The notes: generated from the letters alone by a model not told the origin. Positions 35,084-43,698 are shown, counted from the first letter of the stretch. The stretch: 64,000 nucleotides of DNA from Halolamina pelagica (GCF_001307315.1 NZ_LGUC01000001.1:248001-312000); one strand, 5' to 3'. Numbers and translations are program-made.

Positions 35084-35733
35084 TCGTCGCGGTCGCCAGC
35101 GGGAAAGGCGGCGTCGGCAAGTCGACGGTGGCGTACAACCTCGCGGCCGCGCTGTCGGCGGTCGTCGTCGACGGCGACCTCGGGATGGCGAACCTCCCGG
35201 TCGATCGCGGGCCGACGCTGCACGACGTGTTGGCGGGGCGGGCGGCGGCCTGCGAGGCAGTACAGCCCGGCCCCGTGACTGTGCTTCCCTGTGGCCGCTC
35301 GCTCGCGGGGGCCCGAGCCGCCGACGTGTCGCAGCTCTCGGACGCGCTCGCGGCGGTCGAGCGCGAGCACGGGACGGTCGTGATCGACTGTCCCGCGGGG
35401 CTGCGTGCGGACGTGGGCGTCCCGCTTTCGGTTGCCGACGCCGCCGTGCTCGTCGCCGCGCCGGAGCCGTTCGCGCTCGCGGACGCGCTGCGGACCCGGG
35501 AGCTCGCCCGTGAGCTCGACGCCCCGCTCGCCGCCGTCGCGCTCAACCGCGTCGTCGACGACCCACCGACGCCGACAGTGCGCTCGACGCTCGGCGCGCC
35601 CGTCGAGGCGGTCCCCGCCGACCCACGCCTCGGCCGATCGATCGAAGCCGAGGCGCCGATCGTCGACGTCGCGCCGCGGAGCGAGCCGGCGGCCGCGGTC
35701 GCGTCGCTGGGCGGGCAGGTCGAGCAGGAGTGA
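35080..35733 (+). CDS. MinD/ParA-type deviant Walker A ATPase
   Basis: This 217-residue protein has an intact deviant Walker A, ASGKGGVGKSTVAYN, with the signature lysine (K9 of SGKGG), then VVDGDLGMANLPVD and VVIDCPAGL. It lacks a long C-terminal amphipathic membrane helix like bacterial MinD. It probably dimerises on ATP and positions something in the cell, such as a chromosome region, a surface structure or a chemosensory array. It is the last gene of a tightly coupled four-gene unit whose other members lack known functions. Confidence 0.85.
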   Translation: MIVAVASGKGGVGKSTVAYNLAAALSAVVVDGDLGMANLPVDRGPTLHDVLAGRAAACEAVQPGPVTVLPCGRSLAGARAADVSQLSDALAAVEREHGTVVIDCPAGLRADVGVPLSVADAAVLVAAPEPFALADALRTRELARELDAPLAAVALNRVVDDPPTPTVRSTLGAPVEAVPADPRLGRSIEAEAPIVDVAPRSEPAAAVASLGGQVEQE

Positions 35734-35752
35734 GAAGCGAGCCGTCGCGCAG

Positions 35753-36607
35753 TCAGTCCCGCAGCGCCTGATACGTCGTCCGGACCGTCACTGCGGTCAC
35801 ATCAGCCACGTCGGCCGCTTCGGCCTGCGTGACTGCGTCGCCCTCTCGGCGGGCCGCGAGATAGAGTGCGCCCGCGGCGACGCCACTGGGGTTGCGCCCG
35901 TTCGCGTGCCCCGAGTCGACCGCTTGCTCCGCGAGCGCGCGGGCCCGGCGACGTACCGCCTGCCCGAGGTCGAGTTCGCTCGCGTAGCGCGCGACGAACT
36001 CCGTGGGGCCAGCGGCGGAGACCGGGAGCCCGAGTTCACGGTTCAGCGCGTCGTAGGCAACGCGGTGCTCGTCGGCGGTCGCTTTCGCGGCATCGAGGAT
36101 CTCGTCGGTCGTCCGCGAGATGCCAGCGACCCGGCAGGCAGCGTACACCGCCGCGCTCGCGAACCCCTCGATCGAGCGCCCGCGCAGCAGGTCCGCTTCC
36201 TGTGCGGACTCGAACAGTGAACAGGACTGGTCGCGGATCCGGTCCGGCAGCGAGAGCGCCCCCATCAGTCGCCGGATCTCGGTGAAGCCGTACACCTGGT
36301 TGCGCTCGCGCTTGGAGCGGATCTGCGTCCGGCGGTGCTGACGGCGCAGGCGCGACCACTTCCGGTTCTTCCCCCGCCCGGATCGCCCGATCTCGGTCGA
36401 CAGCCCGCGATCGTGCCGTGAGCGCGTCAGCGGCGCCCCACACCGAGCCGGGTTGGTGTCGTCGTCCTCGAAGCTGCGCCACTCGGGGCCGCGATCCAGC
36501 CGATCCGTCGAGACGACCAGCCCGCAGCTCGCACAGACCGTCTCGTCGCCGTCTGCGGTCAGTCGCCCGTCGCACTCGGGACAGCCGGTAGCACGCGTCG
36601 TGCTCAT
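35753..36607 (-). CDS. tfb: Transcription initiation factor IIB
   Basis: This 284-residue protein has an N-terminal zinc ribbon (CPECDGRLTADGDETVCASCG), the B-finger region (RGPEWRSFEDDDTNPARCGAPLT) and two cyclin repeats. It recruits RNA polymerase to TBP-bound promoters. Haloarchaea have several TFB paralogues with different promoter sets; this one is shorter and more divergent than the main TFBs (about 300-320 residues), so it may be specialised. The TATA box GTTTATGTAT (36631-36640, minus strand) supports the start. Confidence 0.9.
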   Translation of the reverse strand: MSTTRATGCPECDGRLTADGDETVCASCGLVVSTDRLDRGPEWRSFEDDDTNPARCGAPLTRSRHDRGLSTEIGRSGRGKNRKWSRLRRQHRRTQIRSKRERNQVYGFTEIRRLMGALSLPDRIRDQSCSLFESAQEADLLRGRSIEGFASAAVYAACRVAGISRTTDEILDAAKATADEHRVAYDALNRELGLPVSAAGPTEFVARYASELDLGQAVRRRARALAEQAVDSGHANGRNPSGVAAGALYLAARREGDAVTQAEAADVADVTAVTVRTTYQALRD

Positions 36608-36701
36608 ACTCGAAACTCGCTCCCGATCGAATACATAAACCCGGGCGCTGATCGGGGGTTCGACCCCGATCCCGTCGATCGAACGTACCGGTTATCGGTA
36701 G

Positions 36702-36768
36702 GTTCTTCGACAGCGATTTAGTTCTGATAGTTCAACCGAGAAAACTCTTAAACTATCGCGCGAAGAAC
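36702..36768. repeat. Nested inverted repeats in the tfb/HTH divergent promoter region
   Basis: Outer arms GTTCTTCG (36702-36709) and CGAAGAAC (36761-36768) enclose inner arms GATAGTT (36726-36732) and AACTATC (36751-36757). The inner right arm overlaps the TATA-like CTCTTAAACTAT of the gene at 36777. The symmetric design fits a looping operator or two dimer sites. Confidence 0.6.
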
Positions 36769-36776
36769 GATCGCGT

Positions 36777-37277
36777 ATGACGCTCGACGAGATCGCCGCC
36801 GGGATCGAGGTAACCGCCGAGCAGGAGGCCCGCGGCGTCGCGGCCGTCGACGAGACGGGGGCCGACCTCGTCGACCGACTCCGGGAGCACGCCGAGGCGC
36901 TTCCCTGTACTCCGGAGGCGGCGGCGACGGTCGTCGAGACGCATGCCGCGGGCACTAGCGTGGCCGAGAGCGCACGCGAGGCGGGGGTCGCTCCAGTGAC
37001 GGCGGCGAAGGCACTGCACCGTTGTGGCGTCTCGGGGGTGACGCCGCTGTCGCCGATGGCTCGGGAGATCGTGCGGGACTGGCAGGCGGGGGTGCTCTCG
37101 CGGGCCGAGGCGATCGAACTCACCGGCGTCAGTGCGGCGGAGTTCGCGCTGGGGAGCTACATCGAGAGCCACGAGCCCGACCCCGGCCTCTCGGCGGCCG
37201 TCGCCGGCGTGGGGAGTCCGGCGGCCGAAGAGGACCCACTCGCCGACGCCGTGGGCGACGTCGACGAGTTGTTCTGA
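36777..37277 (+). CDS. HTH-containing haloarchaeal protein of unknown function
   Basis: This 166-residue helical protein has a likely helix-turn-helix in TVVETHAAGTSVAESAREAGVAPVTAAKALHRCG and a second motif VLSRAEAIELTGVSAAEFALGSYIE. This suggests a small DNA-binding regulator. The acidic tail is typical. It is divergent from tfb, with nested inverted repeats in between. Its stop abuts that of the convergent MinD-like gene, so regulation of one of these neighbours is plausible but unproven. Confidence 0.65.
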   Translation: MTLDEIAAGIEVTAEQEARGVAAVDETGADLVDRLREHAEALPCTPEAAATVVETHAAGTSVAESAREAGVAPVTAAKALHRCGVSGVTPLSPMAREIVRDWQAGVLSRAEAIELTGVSAAEFALGSYIESHEPDPGLSAAVAGVGSPAAEEDPLADAVGDVDELF

Positions 37278-37278
37278 G

Positions 37279-38061
37279 TCAGCGCTCGCGCAGCGACGCG
37301 ACCCGGTCCACCAGCCCGCCATCGGCCAGCTGCAGCCCCAGTTCCCGGTCGTACACGGCGTCGACGGCGGTCATGATCGCCTCGACGCCTCGTGCCGATT
37401 CGAGAGCGCCAGGGGCGGCCGCCGAGAACTGCGGAACCACCGCGTCGGCGTCGGCATCGGGGAACTCCCCGGCGCCGTCGCGGTCGACAGCGAGAACGGC
37501 GTCGGCGCTCGTTCCCACGTCCTGCAGTCGGCCCCGCAGCGTCTGGGCGGCGTCGACGCCGCGCTGGCTCGCAGGCGTGACGACGGCGGCTCGGTCCGCA
37601 GCCGTTACGGCCGCGACGGCGGGGTTCGAGCCCAACGGCGGCGTGTCGATCAGCACGGCATCGAACCTGTTCGCTGCCTCCTCGATTCGGCGGGCCAGTT
37701 CCTGTGCGGCCTCGGCGGTCTTCGCCCGGGCGAGGCGCTCGAACGGCGCACGGGCCGGGAGACAGGCGATCCGGCCGCTGTCGGGGAGCGTCTCGGTGTC
37801 GAGTGCGGCCCGTTCAGGCGCCGGGGTGTACTCGACCAACCCCTCGGCGAGCGGGCTGTCGGCTTCGTCGGTCACCAGCGCAGTCGCATCGAGGCTGAGC
37901 CGCCCGGAGAGTCGTCTCGCAAGCCCCTGAGTGTCGTAGGCGGCGTCGAACACCGCCACGTCGTCGCCGGCCGCGGCGAGCGCGCTCGCGAGTTCGAGAC
38001 AGGTCCGGGTCGTCCCGGCGCCGCCGGTCGCGCCGACCAGCGCCGCAGTCGTTGCTGCCAT
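37279..38061 (-). CDS. MinD/ParA-like protein with degenerate P-loop
   Basis: This 260-residue protein has a MinD/ParA scaffold: VGATGGAGTTRTCLELASALAA at the N-terminus, VAVFDAAYDTQGLARRLSG, and DAVLIDTPPLGSNPAVAAVTAADRAAVVTP. In the P-loop GATGGAGTTR both the signature lysine and the conserved GK lysine are replaced by T. Nucleotide hydrolysis is doubtful, although binding is possible. An intact MinD paralogue lies 1.5 kb upstream on the other strand. A minus-strand GAGTTTTTC (38085-38093) supports the ATG. Confidence 0.75.
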   Translation of the reverse strand: MAATTAALVGATGGAGTTRTCLELASALAAAGDDVAVFDAAYDTQGLARRLSGRLSLDATALVTDEADSPLAEGLVEYTPAPERAALDTETLPDSGRIACLPARAPFERLARAKTAEAAQELARRIEEAANRFDAVLIDTPPLGSNPAVAAVTAADRAAVVTPASQRGVDAAQTLRGRLQDVGTSADAVLAVDRDGAGEFPDADADAVVPQFSAAAPGALESARGVEAIMTAVDAVYDRELGLQLADGGLVDRVASLRER

Positions 38062-38117
38062 ACCGTTCGTTTCCTGCGTTCCGACTGAAAAACTCTGGGT
38101 CGTAACGGCGAATCGAA

Positions 38118-38539
38118 CTATGCGTCGCGGATGGCGTCCGCGATCTCGTCGAGTTCCGCATCGGAGGGCTGCTCGCTGTCGGGGTTGATCGCGTGGAACG
38201 GCCCGCCGCCGTCCCCCTCGAACCGCGGGACGAGATGGACGTGGGTGTGGGGACCTCCTGGCCGGCGGCCTCGCCGTCGTTGATGCCGATCGAGACGGCG
38301 TCGGCGTCGACGGCGGCCTCGACGCTGTCGGTGAGGTCGTGAACCGCGGCGAAGAGGTCGGCGGCCTCGTCGTTCGGGATCTCGTCGAGTCGCCCGTAGT
38401 GCTCCCGGGGGACGACGAGGGTGTGTCCCGGGGCCAGCGGGTTCGCGTCGAGGAAGGCGACCGCGTGATCGGTTTCGGCCACGATCCGACCGGGGATGTC
38501 GCCGGCGACGATGCGACAGAAGATGCAGTCTTCGGCCAT
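38118..38539 (-). CDS. HIT-family hydrolase (Hint/Fhit-like); frame break
   Basis: The N-terminal part (MAEDCIFCRIVAGDIPGRIV, LAPGHTLVVPREHYG) and the catalytic HIT triad HTHVHLVPRFEG are in different frames. One added base in the G4 run at 38249-38252 joins them into 140 residues. HIT proteins hydrolyse nucleoside phosphoramidates or dinucleoside polyphosphates using the His triad. The N-terminal CxxC could bind zinc. It sits in a same-strand run with the UDG and prs genes. Confidence 0.85.
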
Positions 38540-38581
38540 ATCCGGCCGTTCGGGTCGTCGCCGTATGAAGATGGTGGGCCG

Positions 38582-39242
38582 TCACCCCTCGACGATCGCG
38601 TCGAGCACGTCCCGGAGCTCCTCGAAGTACGCCCCCGATCGTACCCCAGTCGCGAGAGCCAGATGTCCCGATAGGCTGGATGGAGTATCGGCACCAGCGT
38701 CAGCCCCAGCGAGTCGAGCCGGACCGGTTCGAGCACGCTGTCGACGAACCCCTCGACCGTCCGGTCCTCGAACGCCAGCATCGACGCCGTGGCGTGCTTC
38801 CCGGTCGCGACGACGGCGTCCGGCTCGACCCGTTCGAGCTCCGTGCGCAGGTGGTCCCGGCAGTGCTCTCGTTCCACGGCCGTCGGTTCCCGGTTCGTCG
38901 ACGGCTCCTCGGGGTCGGCGGGGAAACACTTCACCGCGTTCGTGAAGAACGAATCCGGGTAGCCCACGGTGGCCATCGTCTCACGGATCCGCCGACCGGA
39001 GTGCTGCGCGGTGTAAGCGAGCCCCGTCCAGTTGCCACCGCGCCACCGGTCAGCGTCCGGGACGCCGGCACCGGGCGCTTCGCCGACGACCACGACGGCC
39101 GCGTCCGTGGGGCCGTTCCCCACGCGATCCGGTTACGGCAGGCGGCCAGATCGGGGCAGCGCTCGCAGTCCGGTTCGAGCACGAGCGCCGAGGCAGAATC
39201 CGGAAACGCCGGGTCCCCATTCGCGGTCTCGTCAGCGACCAT
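38582..39242 (-). CDS. Uracil-DNA glycosylase family protein with Fe-S cysteines; two frame breaks
   Basis: Three frames merge into 220 residues after one base is added in the C4 run at 39118-39121 and one in the C5 run at 38632-38636. N-terminal CERCPDLAACRNR and a later CFPADPEE...EREHC pair supply Fe-S ligands. The catalytic loop VVVVGEAPGAGVPDADR and the LTLVPILHPAYR motif are those of family 4/5 UDGs. It removes uracil from DNA, important under high cytosine deamination. It starts 2 bp after the prs stop, so the two are cotranscribed. Confidence 0.83.
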
Positions 39243-39244
39243 CC

Positions 39245-40110
39245 TCAGACCAGATCCGCGAGCAGCGGCGCCACCGAGACGGCCGACACGTCGCGCTCGA
39301 CCGTGTCGGTACCCCAGATGCCCGCCAGCCCGGCGCGTTCGAGTTTGGTCCGGGCGTCGGCGACCAGAAGCGGGTGGACACAGACAACGAACACCCGACC
39401 AACGTCCCGGTCGTGGAGCGCGTCGATCGCCTCGCTCATCGTCGACCCCGTGGCGACCATGTCGTCGACGAGCACCACGTCCCGGTCGGCCACGTCGGCG
39501 TTCCCGGGGAGATCTCGACCGCGCCGGTGTCGTAATCCCGGTCCTTCTCGAAGTAGTCGACGGCACCGTCACCGTAGGCGTCGCGGGCCTGTTCGGCGAT
39601 GTCGATCGCGCCTTCGTCGGGCGAGACGAACACGGGGTCGTCGAGCGCCTCGGGCAGCGGCTCGGCCAGCTGCGCGGCGCCCTCGACGAGTTCGCAGGGC
39701 ACGTCGAAGAACTCGGCCACGTCGGGCTCGTGCGGGGAGACGAGGAGCACGCGGTCGGTGCCGGTCGAGATCGCCCGAGCGACCGCACGGGCCGAGATCG
39801 GGTGGCCCGGCTTGAACGCCTTGTCCTGCCGTCCGTAGCCCATGTACGGGACCACGGTCGTCACCTTGTTGGCGCCTGCTTCGCGGGCAGCGTCCTGGAG
39901 CTGGAGCAGTTCGAGGTGGGCGTCGCTGGTCGTCGTCGAGGCGACGACGACCGCGTGCGCATCCGTCAGCGCGTCGGCGTCGGGCTCGGCGAGCGCCGCA
40001 CAGAGTTCGCCGTCCGGAAAGCGCTCGTAGCGTACGCTCGCGAGGTCGTGATCGGTCGCCGCTGCCAGCCGGGCCGAGAGCGACTGGGAGTGCGAACCCG
40101 GGAGTATCAT
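39245..40110 (-). CDS. prs: Ribose-phosphate pyrophosphokinase; frame break
   Basis: The main part (ILPGSHSQSLSARLA, PYMGYGRQDKAFKPGHPISARAVA, VSPHEPDV) and the C-terminal part with the PRPP-binding loop VVLVDDMVATGSTMSEAI are in two frames. One base added at about 39503-39505 joins them through EISPGNADVADRD into 288 residues. The enzyme makes PRPP from ribose 5-phosphate and ATP, feeding purine, pyrimidine, His and Trp synthesis. The length is that of archaeal (class III-like) enzymes. A break in an essential gene again points to a consensus error. Confidence 0.9.
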
Positions 40111-40174
40111 GCCGGTGGCTCGCGCCCGCGCCGGTAAACACGTTTCCGTTGGCCGCGGCGCTTGGCCGCCGACG

Positions 40175-41044
40175 CTACGCCACGTCGGGGGTCGGCCCCG
40201 TCGCGATCGACTGCACCCCTGTCACGCCGATCGCTCGTGAGCGCCAGCGGTCGCCGCCGGTCGCCAGCAGCGACCCCGACTCGGTAGCGGCGACGGCGCC
40301 GCTGTCGGTGTAATCGACGTCGACGATCACGGCCTCGGTCGGGAGGTCGAGGGGCGCCCACTCCCCGCCTCCGGAATCCCGCGCGAAAACGGCCCCCGCG
40401 GCAGCGACGGCGTGGGCGCGCTCGCCGTCGGTCGCGACGGTCTCGTGGGCGCCTTCGCGGGCGAGCATCCAGCCGTTGCCGAGTTCGTACAGGCCGTCGG
40501 TCGTCGCCGCGAGCGGCGCGCCGCGGGCCGCAACGTCCCGGGCGTCGTCGAGGCCGGCGTCGTCCAGCCCTGACGCCGTGATGCGGTGGATGCCGTCGGC
40601 AGCGGCGACGAGCCCGCCGTCGACGGCGCGGGCGTCCGCGACCGAGCCGAGCCCCGCCCAGTCGGCCGCGGTGGCCGGCGACGCCGGATCGAACCCGCCG
40701 TCGGGAATCGGGAGCCGGGCGACCTCCCCGGAGGGCTCGATGGCGACGACGGCGCGCTCGGCGCCGTCGACGATCGAGACGGCCGTCGCCGGGCCGAACT
40801 CGGTCTGTTGGAGCCGGTCCGGATCGGCGTCGGGGGCGACGAGCACCGACTCGTCGGTCGCGAGCGCGAGCGTCCCGTCGGGGCCGACCGCCACGTCCGT
40901 CGCCAGGCAGCGTCGGGCCAGCGAGAACTCCCCGACCGTGTCGTCGGAGAGCCGGGCGACCACGAGCCCCTGCTCGGCGGCGACGAACACCGGCGTCGGC
41001 GGCGTCACCTCGTCGTACACGCGCTTCTCGTCGATGGTGGGCAT
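40175..41044 (-). CDS. Beta-propeller-like haloarchaeal protein
   Basis: This 289-residue protein has repeated beta blades (TPVFVAAEQGLVVARLSDDTVG, ATDVAVGPDGTLALATDESV, DARAVDGGLVAAADGIHRI, APLAATTDGLYELGNGWML). It resembles the HVO_0234-type beta-propeller group, as I recall it, and is here directly upstream of prs. It is probably cytosolic, since no signal peptide is visible at MPTIDEKRVYDEV. The function is unknown; conservation next to nucleotide metabolism would hint at a binding or sensing role. Confidence 0.65.
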   Translation of the reverse strand: MPTIDEKRVYDEVTPPTPVFVAAEQGLVVARLSDDTVGEFSLARRCLATDVAVGPDGTLALATDESVLVAPDADPDRLQQTEFGPATAVSIVDGAERAVVAIEPSGEVARLPIPDGGFDPASPATAADWAGLGSVADARAVDGGLVAAADGIHRITASGLDDAGLDDARDVAARGAPLAATTDGLYELGNGWMLAREGAHETVATDGERAHAVAAAGAVFARDSGGGEWAPLDLPTEAVIVDVDYTDSGAVAATESGSLLATGGDRWRSRAIGVTGVQSIATGPTPDVA

Positions 41045-41172
41045 AGCCGAGAGTCGGGCCGCGGTCGGCAAAAGCGGTCCCCTCTCGGTCTGCACCACCG
41101 TGGGGCGGGCGCCGTTGGCGGATCACGCCGGAATCAGTGTGTTCCCGGGTGAGTCAGCCCCCGGGACCGGCC

Positions 41173-41181
41173 ATGAAAAAA
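41173..41181 (-). terminator. T-tract after the exported-protein pair
   Basis: A minus-strand T6 tract (41176-41181) lies 9 bp after the stop of the exported protein at 41190. Archaeal terminators often need little more than a U-tract. Two CCCGGG hexamers at 41144-41149 and 41160-41165 lie further downstream and may add a stem. Confidence 0.5.
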
Positions 41182-41189
41182 GGGAGTCG

Positions 41190-41840
41190 CTACACGGCTG
41201 TCGCCGAGAGGCGCAAACTGCCCGAGATCGCGTCTTCGGTCACCCCGTCAAGCGCGTTGACGATGAACGACACGCCGATCGACTCGCCGGTGGCTAACTG
41301 CGCTGTCAGTTGCCCGGTTATCGGGCTCGTCGCGAGGCCCTCCCGTGTCCCGTTTCCGTCCTGGGAGGACTGCAGTTCGAACGCGTACTCGGTGCCGCCC
41401 TCGATGTCGTCGTTCAGTTCAAACTCGACCGTGATGGTGAGCTCGTTCGCAGTCTGGTTCACGATGGCGAACGCGGATTCGAGGGAGTTCTGTCCGTCAC
41501 TCAAGTCGGAGGGATCGTCGGCCGTGACCACGGAGAACGTTCCGTCCGTGATCCCGCCCACGTCGTCGTCGGTGACGAACGCGCCGAACTGATACACCGA
41601 GCCGACGTTCACACCGGGGTCGTCGTCACCGATCGATATCGATAGTTCGCCGCCGGTGTCCGACCGTACACCCGAGACCGCTTCGTTCGCGACCAGTCCG
41701 ACCAGCCCGTCACTGTCGTCGACGACATCGATCTCCGTCTGCCGGGAGACCTCCGCAGCGCTGAAGGCGCCGGTTCCGGAAGCCAGCGCTCCCGCACCGA
41801 CGAGCCCTCCCAGCCCGACCACGACGTCACGTCGATTCAT
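41190..41840 (-). CDS. Tat-exported surface-type protein (second of a pair)
   Basis: This 216-residue protein begins with a twin-arginine signal, MNRRDVVVGLGGLVGAGALA, and then GTGAFSAAE shared with the upstream paralogue. The mature part is beta-rich and acidic (ANELTITVEFELNDDIEGGTEYAFELQ) and ends in SGSLRLSATAV. It resembles DUF1102-like haloarchaeal secreted proteins. It is separated by 27 bp from the paralogue and is certainly in the same operon. A structural role in a cell-surface fibre or matrix is an inference. Confidence 0.65.
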   Translation of the reverse strand: MNRRDVVVGLGGLVGAGALASGTGAFSAAEVSRQTEIDVVDDSDGLVGLVANEAVSGVRSDTGGELSISIGDDDPGVNVGSVYQFGAFVTDDDVGGITDGTFSVVTADDPSDLSDGQNSLESAFAIVNQTANELTITVEFELNDDIEGGTEYAFELQSSQDGNGTREGLATSPITGQLTAQLATGESIGVSFIVNALDGVTEDAISGSLRLSATAV

Positions 41841-41867
41841 GGTAACGTTCTCGTGTAAGCGGCGCTG

Positions 41868-42614
41868 TTAGTCGTCGGCGTTCGTGAAGTCGTCGTGACT
41901 CCCCGCACGAACGGTGAGATCGCCGCCCAGATCGGTATCCGTGGCGGCATCGCCGACCTCGACGAGGATCGTCACGTAGAACTCCTCGCCCGAACCGATG
42001 GACGCGGAGTACTGCTGATCGTCGTCGAAGATAATACTGGCAGCCTTCTCGTTGTTGTTCGTGTAGTCACCGACGGCGAGCCCCTCCTCCTGTTCGGAAC
42101 TACCACTGCCGCCGGGGTAGTACGCGACGAGGAACAGTCGCGTGCCGTCGGGGAACGGCTCGTCGTTGGCGTCGTAAGCGACTTCGATGTCTTTCGCGCT
42201 GTTCGTCTGGTTCATCACCTTGAACGCGTACTCGTCCATGATCGACGTCGTCGTGTCGATCGCGACGTCGCCGACCGAGGGGGCCGTCGTCGGATCACCC
42301 GGGACCTGGAAGATGTTGCTGCTGTCGAGGCCGCCGAGCCCGCCGACCTGATACGTGGAGTTCGGGTTGATGCCGTCACCGCCACCGTCCGAACTGAAAT
42401 CGATCATCAGCTCGTTCTCGCCACCGCCGCCGTTGTTGGTGACGAACTCGGTCTCGCCGGCGGCGAGCCCGATGAGGCTGTTCATGTCGTTCTCGACGTC
42501 GATGTTCGCTTCGCGTCCACGGAGCTCTGCGGCGGTAAACGCTCCCGTGCCCGTCGCAGCCGCAGCGCCCGAAGCCAATGCACCCAGTCCGATTACGAAT
42601 TTGCGTCGTTCCAT
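41868..42614 (-). CDS. Tat-exported surface-type protein (first of a pair)
   Basis: This 248-residue protein begins MERRKFVIGLGALASGAAAAT, a good RRxFV Tat signal, then GTGAFTAAELRGREANIDVEND. The mature domain is a beta-sandwich-like region rich in Asn/Gly/Asp (ENELMIDFSSDGG, YAFKVMNQTNSAKDIEVAYD, GEEFYVTILVEVGD). There are several N-x-S/T sequons for S-layer-type glycosylation. Codon use is less GC-biased than its neighbours. A GGTGAG Shine-Dalgarno lies 8 bp before the ATG. A divergent HTH membrane regulator probably controls the pair. Confidence 0.68.
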   Translation of the reverse strand: MERRKFVIGLGALASGAAAATGTGAFTAAELRGREANIDVENDMNSLIGLAAGETEFVTNNGGGGENELMIDFSSDGGGDGINPNSTYQVGGLGGLDSSNIFQVPGDPTTAPSVGDVAIDTTTSIMDEYAFKVMNQTNSAKDIEVAYDANDEPFPDGTRLFLVAYYPGGSGSSEQEEGLAVGDYTNNNEKAASIIFDDDQQYSASIGSGEEFYVTILVEVGDAATDTDLGGDLTVRAGSHDDFTNADD

Positions 42615-43072
42615 AGGGTATCTCACCTGTGTTCGCGCACCCCCGGAACCCGGACATCCGGGCCGAGAGCGCTCGGATAACCCATAGAGAGAGTGACACT
42701 TGGTTATGAGATTCTCGATGCGTCGGCGGGCTGTGCTCGATGGATCGTCCAGTCTCGCTCGATCTCCATCAGGCACGCCTCGTGGATGTCCACGAGCCGA
42801 CGCTGCCGCGAGGTCCGAAACCCAAGTCGCCTTCGACGAAGGTTCCGGACCGGTGACGTGCGAATCCGGAGACGAAACCGGCGTGTAAAACCATTCAGAG
42901 GCCGGTTAATCACTTCCTAGGGGGAAACGAGCAGCGCCATCTCCTCTCACCATACGGAGAGTAACAGATTAACTATCTAATGTATTTATGGTACTACTTC
43001 ACACAGTTGCGGTCGAAATCCGCCGGCACCGACTGTGGCGTGTCAGTGGCCGGCTGGAGGGGGTTCGAACGA
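42615..43072. promoter_or_regulatory. Long divergent promoter region between exported proteins and regulator
   Basis: This is the only noncoding stretch above 300 bp. It is AT-richer than its surroundings toward the right. A minus-strand TATA candidate CTCATAACC (about 42702-42710) serves the exported pair. On the plus strand, TGTATTTAT (42981-42989) is a strong TATA-like box for the regulator, giving a leader of about 60 nt before the ATG at 43073. No RNA gene or repeat was recognised. Confidence 0.5.
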
Positions 43073-43659
43073 ATGGGATCAATCAACACGACCGCAAACG
43101 GGTTCCGCTCGAGGGGACAAAGCTGTCCGAAGACGACGTCTTCGAAACGCTCGCGAACCGTCGCCGGCGCTTCGTCATCCACGCGCTCAAGCACGCCGAA
43201 GAGCCAATCGGGATCACTGAGCTGTCTACCGACGTTACGGCGTGGGAGTTCGGTATCGACCGCGAGGAGGTCACGTACGACGACCGACGCAACGTGTACA
43301 GCACGCTCAAGCGAACGCATCTCCCGAAACTGGAGGAGAAGGGGATCGTCACGGTCGACGAAGAGGCCCATCTGGTCGAGCCAACGCCAGCCCTGAGAGA
43401 TCTCGATATCTACGTCGAAGTGCTCAGTAGTCGAGAGATCCCGTGGAGTCTCTACTACGTCGGGCTCGCGGGCGTCGCCGTCGCGCTCTTGCTCGCCATC
43501 AGCACGGGGACGCCCGGGTTCGCCGCGCTCGATCCGGTCGGTGGCGGGGTGTTCGTCTCGACCGCCTTCGGGGTCTCCGCCGTCGCGCACTACTTCGTCG
43601 GTCGACGGACACGCCTCGGCAGCACGGAGAAACCGCCAGAACTGCGCAAACGGCAGTGA
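43073..43659 (+). CDS. HTH transcriptional regulator with C-terminal membrane segments; frame break
   Basis: A start at MGSINTTANGFRSRG joins TKLSEDDVFETLANRRRRFVIHALKHAE after one G is added to the G4 run at 43113-43116, giving 195 residues. The N-half is a winged-helix domain of the haloarchaeal ArsR-like type (DVFETLANRRRR; NVYSTLKRTHLPKLEEKGIVTVDEEAHLVEPT). Two transmembrane helices follow (WSLYYVGLAGVAVALLLAI; GGVFVSTAFGVSAVAHYFV). It is probably a membrane-tethered regulator of the divergent exported pair. Without correction an in-frame ATG at 42988 would also be possible, but it lies inside the TATA box. Confidence 0.75.
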
Positions 43660-43698
43660 AGACGGCGGCCCGAACACCGCAGTTCGGCCGCCGACGGG

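Noticed and set aside
42988-43659. Upstream ATG at 42988 for the HTH regulator
   Set aside because: It overlaps the TATA-like TGTATTTAT, and the extension reads as noncoding; ATG 43073 with one corrected base fits better.
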